From Antedon mediterranea (Eukaryota > Echinodermata > Crinoidea > Comatulida > Antedonidae), in assembly GCF_964355755.1 (NCBI RefSeq), contig NC_092675.1, positions 5,001 to 69,000 on the forward strand: DNA of 64,000 nt. Reading direction: 5' to 3'. Every line of letters begins with the position of its first letter. Within the stretch, counting starts at the first letter, position 1. A program made the position numbers and the translations under genes. The notes beneath the pieces were generated by a model, which saw only the letters and a program-made list of their open reading frames with translations, did not search any database and was not told the DNA's origin. Shown piece by piece: positions 57,313-64,000 of this stretch.

Positions 57313-58599
57313 ATAGGCCTACAACTGTAGTGTAAAAAAGATAATGAGGGGAGAAGACCAAAGACATTTGAAAGTAACAAGCAATGCTATAAAAATATAT
57401 AAAATGATATTCAATGAGAATGACAGTAATACAAAGATAGTAGAGATTGATTATTAGGAATTAAACTGTCAATAAATCTATCAGTTTGATTAAGATAGTA
57501 CTAGTGAATGCAATAACGTCGGCCTTGCTAAACAACATTGGTAGAATAATCACCGTCTTATTATATCAGTATATATCCTCTCACCAGGTGATTTGGGTTT
57601 TGCTCTGTAGAATCTTTCCACAATGTTACAAACTGAGTTTGTCTAAACGAAATTAAAATAGTTTATTTGGTTCTAATTGATTGTAAATGCAAAATACAAG
57701 CATGTGTATGTTGTCGAGATATACTATGTGATTTGAGCCTTTTTTGTATACAGCCTTGTTTAATAGTCCATTTGAAAAACAGTTAGTAATCCAAGATTCA
57801 TTACACATTACCGCACATTCACTGAGTTGTGTCTTAATGATAATTCGATGTGATATATAATCCTCTACAGGCTTAGTACATCTCATAACACGTGGACATC
57901 CGATCACAATTCTAAAAAAAATACGCATAATAAAAACGTGTTTTGAACCTTTGAACCGTCTATATAACGTCTAGTACATTTTCCTACTAATTACCTCTGT
58001 ATATATTATTTAATTGAAATGAAAGGTATACAATAGATTGATCATACTGTTGGGAATTACTCAATTTCAAAAGCTATTTGTGCATTTTAGTCAATTGTGT
58101 TCTTTCCTTTGAAAAAAAAGATTAATCAATATATGCCTGTCTTTATGTTCAAGTCCAAGGGCGACTTGTCGCGAATGAGCACAAAAAGGCGCAATATGAA
58201 TGTTTGTCATATTGTAGTCTGCGTTCATCAAATGAATGTATGCATTATAGATGAAAATTATACTAGGTAAATAATGAACTAAACTATCATCTTAAGTCAA
58301 TAACAGCTTTAATAGACAGAAAAATATTTTTTTATTTTCATCGATTTTTTTTTTTAAATAAAATGTTTGAAATTGCAGCTGGACCCAAATGTAAGGAGAT
58401 CGTGATGGCAGACAATGGTTATACGATAACATTATATTATAAAACGATACTGCACTCGCAAACAACTTGTGTGTATGTTTAATATGGAATACATGTTTAA
58501 CTATTAACATGTTGGTATTAACCAGTCACACCTCATTTAATTATAGGCCTAACTTATATTAGTCTAGTATACTAAACTAACTGCGGGAAATAAGGACTG

Positions 58600-58765
58600 A
58601 CTCCCGGTGGCCCACATATTCCATAAGAGAGCCAACACCTTTGCTACCAGAAGCTTTCTAATCACGAGAAAAACCCCTTGGCTGAGACACGATTTGATCC
58701 AGGAACTTTGGATTGGGAGGGAAGCAGTAAACCCCCCAAGCTACTGCAGCTCAACTCTAACTTGT
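58600..58765 (-). mobile_element. possible tRNA-derived SINE remnant
   Basis: Minus strand has AGTAGCTTGGGGGGTTTACTG and, about 40 nt on, TGGATCAAATCGTGTCTC, spaced like A and B boxes. Weak. Confidence 0.3.
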
Positions 58766-58771
58766 AGGATT

Positions 58772-59384
58772 GACATGACTCAACCCCTTGCCTATTTTAA
58801 GTAACATTTTAGGTACATTGTCAACTGGGTTAGTTTGTTGGTCTAGCGGTTGGTCACTTACATTGGTCAATTAACATGACTCAACCCCTTGCCTATTTTA
58901 AGTAACATTTTAGGTACATTGTCAACTGGGTTAGTTTGTTAGTCTAGCGGTTGGTCACTTACATTGGTCAATTAACATGACTCAACCCCTTGCCTATTTT
59001 AAGTAACATTTTAAGTACATTGTCAACTGGGTTAGTTTGTTGGTCTAGCGGTTGGTCACTTACATTGGTCAATTAACATGACTCAACCCCTTGCCTATTT
59101 TAAGTAACATTTTAAGTACATTGTCAACTGGGTTAGTTTGTTGGTCTAGCGGTTGGTCACTTATATTGGTCAATTAACATGACTCAACCCCTTGCCTATT
59201 TTAAGTAACATTTTAAGTACATTGTCAACTGGGTTAGTTTGTTGGTCTAGCGGTTGGTCACTTACATTGGTCAATTAACATGACTCAACCCCTTGCCTAT
59301 TTTAAGTAACATTTTAAGTACATTGTCAACTGGGTTAGTTTGTTGGTCTAGCGGTTGGTCACTTACATTGGTCAATTAACATGT
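58772..59384. repeat. 101-bp tandem repeat carrying a Pol III A box, 6 copies
   Basis: ACTCAACCCCTTGCC starts at 58,778, 58,879 and then every 101 bp through about 59,283. Copies are almost identical. Each contains TTGGTCTAGCGGTTGG, a perfect match to the A-box consensus TRGYNNARYGG; no B box. Confidence 0.9.
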
Positions 59385-62300
59385 TTTGCTTGTTTATCTG
59401 GCTTGCTTTATCTAGAAAAAGCTCATTTCTCCCGTGAATATTCATACTCTCCAATTCATGTTGTAAAATGTGTAATACAATTGATATCGGCATAGTGCTT
59501 CTTTTTAAAATGTCATAACAATTTCTTGTAGGGGAATATGTGTTATGGGCAATCAAGTATAACAATCCATAACCTGGTTGGTTTAATGAGCAGACAATTG
59601 TAGGATATTCAACTTGCGAACATAATTGTGTTTTTCTCTAACATACCGTTTGCCAACAACCTGCGACCACTGTAGTAAACGTCCACCCACATGAGTTCGG
59701 TCGTCTCCAGCCGATCAGTCACAGACAACTGGTGAGAAAAAACATATATCAACATCATTTCTGTTTTGTTATGTTGTGTGAGGCTATTCTAATTTATTGT
59801 CTACTTCAAACAATAGTTTTTTCACAAAATTTGCATCTCTATAACCTCTTTTATATTTTTCCAGTGTAATGACTTATTAGCGTTGATTGAAACAGGTTCC
59901 ACTTGTATATTCACAACACATTAAACACTTACTGGCAAGATTTTAACTTATTGAAATACTTTGGAGTGGTGTTGCTGAATTAGCGCTGCACTATCAAACT
60001 AATTAAGTATAAGCTTTGGGTTCGTGGACTCTAAGAGCTCTTGTGGATCATTTTACTATTTCACTTAATAATTTCAGCCAACAATCTCTGTAACGTACAC
60101 ACTATAGTCTAAAATTGCTTTCTTTTTCCGTTTCGATTAATATATTATAGGAAAGATTTAATTTATTTTGAAATGTTCCGTGTTTATAGTATAATCACCT
60201 TTATCACATTAAGTGAAGTCAATAGACTATAGTCGATGATTATTCAATTAAACTTTACTTATCCTCAGACCTAGATCAACTTGTTGTTCTTACCTGGAAT
60301 CGTACACAACCAAAATTTCAACAATAATCACATTTATTATGTACAGGACAATTTGAAAAAGTGTATTATATTTATTTGTTTTAATGATTGCAATCGTCAC
60401 ATCTGGAGAGAGAGAGAATACAAGATATAACATAAGCATATTGTTATTAAACTCCCGCAATTTAATCTGTGCATTTAGTCCCTATAATGTTTTCCTTGTT
60501 ACAGACGATGTTTCTACCTGAATCAATGATTCGGGCGGAGCTCTCCGCCAGGTATAGGACTATATGTGTTGCATCTATTCCATTTCAAATAAGATTCTGC
60601 CAGTTCCATTAAAAACGAGTTTGGACTCAATGTTTAATTATAAAAGTGTACAAATAGCTCGGAATTCGCATGAATAGAATGTGATATAAATTGGAAAAGC
60701 ATTTTAATATTATTTATGAGTTCTATAATGCTAATCGTCACCATACATTGCCTATAGGGGAATAGTAAACGTGAAATATGTTTTCTAATGTGACTGAATT
60801 TTAGGTTTGAATCGGCAAGGTTAGCTACAGTGATAATAAAGTGTTAAGTATAGTTGTAAATTGGCAAGGATCACGGATTCTCATTAACAACTGATGTTGA
60901 ATATAATAAAGATAAATTAAATAACATCACTCTGATACTCACCGCATACTGCGTATCATGTGATCTTTTATTCCACTTACGCACCGTACCGCATGTGATA
61001 CAAACGAGATGACGTTTTACCAAATTATTATTCATGATAGGCCTATACTAGGAACAGTGTTTTTAGTGTACAAAGAAAAGTCGAGAATGGTAGTCCATGT
61101 GAGTGCAATTCTTAATTATTTTTAAAACATTAACTTTTAATGTATAATTTATTGTAGTTCTGGTAAATTTTCTTTAATAGATATTTCCCGTTTTTAAAAG
61201 AGACAAAATGATTAGTAGACTATTGTGTAATATAGATCCATATTTCCTTTTGTTTCTAAAAGTAAGTACGCAATGCATTTACAATATCATTATAATGATG
61301 ATAGTTATTTCAGACTGTTGAAATTGTCAATATGATTTCAAATGGAAGGCTTTCGATTAATGAGTGTTTATTTTAAAACCATTCATGCAATATTATTAGA
61401 ATGAAATTGGTCTTATGCCAATTGGCGATGCTGCGACATTCGAGTTCAAGTTCATTTTACCAGATGTAGATTTTTATCCAACTGCTGTTTTAAAAGATAA
61501 TTAAGTCACAATGTGTTATAATTTCGTAAAGGCTTAGTCTTAGAACTCTTGTTTCTCATAACAATTCGTCAAGCGAAACAAATGCAACGGGAAATTAAAT
61601 AGGCTAGTTTAACTAAAATCTAAAGTAGTATCAAGTCTACATTTAATTTCCTCCTATTCAACGATTGAATGTATTATTTACACAGATAATCTTGAGACCG
61701 GGTAGCCTATATAACGCGATCATTTTAATTAACCGATCAATTAATATGCGGTACAACTAGAGATATAGAATTTTCAAATTTGCTCGTCATGAATAAAGTT
61801 TATGTGTAGGTTATTACACATATAACCTTTGTCAATAAATAAATTAAATTACTAGATAATATTGAAATGAATCTTTCTCTGTTTTTTTTTTTATGATAAT
61901 TTATCATTCTTAACATGTTTACAAGCGTCAAGTTAATAGCTGACTTAATTTATGCTATTTTTTTTTTACAACTTGACAAGGCTAAAACTGAAAATTTTCC
62001 AAATTCCCAAATAGAATTTATTTTCATCATCACTGTTATACACACATTATCAGAGAGAATATATAATACTTAGGATACATAGAAAAACAGTATTGACTAA
62101 AAAGCTAGTATTGACTCGGGGTTAGACGATCGAATTCAGAAGATATGCAATCAATAAGCAAGCTTGAGATATGGATTAGCATAATTTCAGACCCTGCAGA
62201 AAATATTTGATGCCGTATACTATACATACAATAATTGACTTTCAATACTATACACTTAGTTATATTATATTGCAGACTACTGAATATTACAGATAAAGTA

Positions 62301-63455
62301 TAACCAGTGTTTATAGTTTAAATTCAATCGATATATTTCTACTTAATTTTACTGTAACTTTATTCATTGAACAACAAGCAACTAAAGGACTCAGACTAAA
62401 CGTCCGAATTTGGGCGTTAATCTACAATGTTATACTCATTTTAGAAATGGACCCACTCTGTGGTCCGTGTAGTGTAGTTGCATATTACAAATATTATTAC
62501 ATACATTGTTTGTAAATGAGATACCATTGACCTACTTAGTGTATTTCAATGTATAGTACTATAATAGTTCAATAACAATAGATATGTAGATAAAGATTGT
62601 TTGAGACCAACAAAATAGGACAGTGAAGCCGGGGCGGATCTGTTATATTTGTCAGTACCCATGAAATGTAACATTACACGTGTTGAATCTTGAAACAAAT
62701 CAAACAAATATTGTTACTAGTTGCCAATCATCTATCAAGTAAGGAAACATAAAGAGATGTACGGAAGCCCGAGGCATGCAATATCACGCTATCACCATAT
62801 AATTGCTACGCTACCGTATATTATATTTATTGGGGCAATTTACATCGTTATTACAATTCGGTTAGATATCTATAGGTACGTGCTGAATCAATAGCGAGTT
62901 TTAATGATCTGGAACGAATCGATGGATAATGATAGGGTTTGGTTATAGGTTAGCTGGTTATCGCCAACATTATCTTATCTGAATCATCACAATAACAAAA
63001 TATATAATAATCATGGTCTTGTTTATTTGCATTACAATAAGTCGCGGTTCTATTTAATTAATACGATGTATTATTTCATACGAACAATGATGAAGTAAGC
63101 CATGATAACTATAAGAAATGATATTAAGATACGCATCTGTTTATAGGCATATTCTTATTGATGAAAGTCATTGTTACAGACATTAGAGTACTAAATACAA
63201 TACGTCTTTCATTTGTTTCCATTCCGTTTGAATTAATACATTATTTATTTAATTATTTTACCATCTTTACTGAAGGTGGCCTAACCTGTTTTTGTAAGGA
63301 TCTGGCCATTATGGGCCGTCGATAAACATACAATTAATACATACAAACATACAATTACAATATGCAAGATAACTAAAAAAGATGATGAAAATATACTTAT
63401 AAAACTCAAAACTAAATACTGGTTAGTAATTCAACGTATTTCAGGCAATTCAATC
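59385..63455. other. long AT-rich stretch, no gene recognised
   Basis: No frame with recognisable protein similarity, no tRNA or rRNA, and no obvious tandem repeat. Parts could be UTR, intron or enhancer of a gene outside the window. Confidence 0.5.
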
Positions 63456-63459
63456 AAAA

Positions 63460-63685
63460 TGTTTCTAGTCCAGTCTCTTTCTGTGGAATACAGAACATCG
63501 TATTAACGGATAAAGTATGGGCCATTTGAAATGTTTCTAGTCCAGTCTCTTTCTGTGAAATACAGAACATCGTATTAACGGATAAAGTATGGGCCATTTG
63601 AAATGGGTTAGGTTCTAGTCCAGTCTCTTTCTGTGGAATACAGAACATAGTATTAACGGATAAAGTATGGGCCATTTGAAATGCT
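63460..63685. repeat. 72-78 bp tandem repeat, 3 copies
   Basis: TTCTAGTCCAGTCTCTTTCT starts at 63,463, 63,535 and 63,613; each unit ends GGGCCATTTGAAATG. Confidence 0.9.
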
Positions 63686-63780
63686 TTAGGTTGAAATAGA
63701 TCAACATTTAAAACTTGTTGCTTTATTTTGGAAACATTTTTTAGAAACTATAAATTGTCATTCATGATACTGTGAATACA

Positions 63781-63850
63781 TACCTGGATTTGATTTCAGG
63801 ACCCTGGATTTGATTTCATGACCCTGGATTTGATTTCAGGACCCTGGATT
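63781..63850. repeat. 20-bp minisatellite, 3.5 copies
   Basis: Unit ACCCTGGATTTGATTTCAGG, in perfect 20-bp register with one variant base in the second copy. Confidence 0.9.
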
Positions 63851-64000
63851 ATTAAGCAATGTTAAGCTACGTTTACATTCCGTACTTAAACAGTATAATA
63901 AAGCTTACAATTTATTTTAGGGAATTGGTAACTTTATTTTAAAATGCTACATTTATTTAGGCCTACTATTGCAAATGTAACGAAGACATAAAACTGGACA

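Noticed and set aside
57071-57367. 98-codon minus-strand frame with a hydrophobic repeat
   Set aside because: It is a translation of the TTAGGG-containing 69-bp repeat.
63454-63675. 73-codon minus-strand frame with three MAHTLSVNTMFC repeats
   Set aside because: It comes from a 72-78 bp tandem repeat whose units happen to stay in frame; no start context, splice sites or family.

Overview
The window is AT-rich nuclear DNA from a multicellular animal. Genes are split by many GT-AG introns, and the spacers are full of MITEs, SINE and LINE fragments and minisatellites. Gene content (cytosolic HMG-CoA synthase, a multi-saposin prosaposin, a NADAR-domain exon), TTAGGG-type telomere-like tracts and AGGCCTA-rich spacers fit a marine invertebrate, probably a deuterostome such as an echinoderm. 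That taxonomic guess is inference only.

Layout. (1) 1-17,636: a head-to-tail array of eleven units of about 1.5-1.6 kb. Each ends in a short hairpin followed by CTAG, and several start with a GTTATCCGC palindrome that is inverted just before the 3' hairpin. This is the architecture of Helentron/Helitron2-type rolling-circle elements. No Rep/helicase coding is present. (2) 17,789-17,995 (+): the last coding exon of a NADAR-domain gene; the array lies directly upstream, apparently in its intron. (3) 20,033-25,931 (-): a complete HMG-CoA synthase gene, eight coding exons joining to 1,542 nt (513 aa), with the catalytic Glu, Cys and His visible and a non-coding leader exon implied upstream. (4) about 26-28.7 kb: transposon remnants, a TTGCGCAA-rich cluster, an AGGCCTA-rich tract and a probable promoter with two CACGTG boxes, one a perfect TCACGTGA. 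(5) 28,692-50,212 (+): a prosaposin-like gene, 32 coding exons joining to 3,270 nt (1,089 aa), with signal peptide, N-terminal SapA, eleven SapB domains and C-terminal SapA. (6) 50.2-64 kb: no convincing gene; several distinct minisatellites, a telomere-like inverted cluster and faint retroelement traces.

HMG-CoA synthase (mevalonate pathway, cytosol) and prosaposin (lysosomal lipid handling) are head to head about 2.8 kb apart. The most notable features are the Helitron-like array and the expansion of the saposin precursor: SapB domains 1-3 and 4-6 look like a duplicated three-domain block (exon pattern 3-2-3 then 3-2-3), while domains 7-10 form a second, separately amplified class with a different intron phase. 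All exon joins were checked by hand for frame; none was checked against transcripts.
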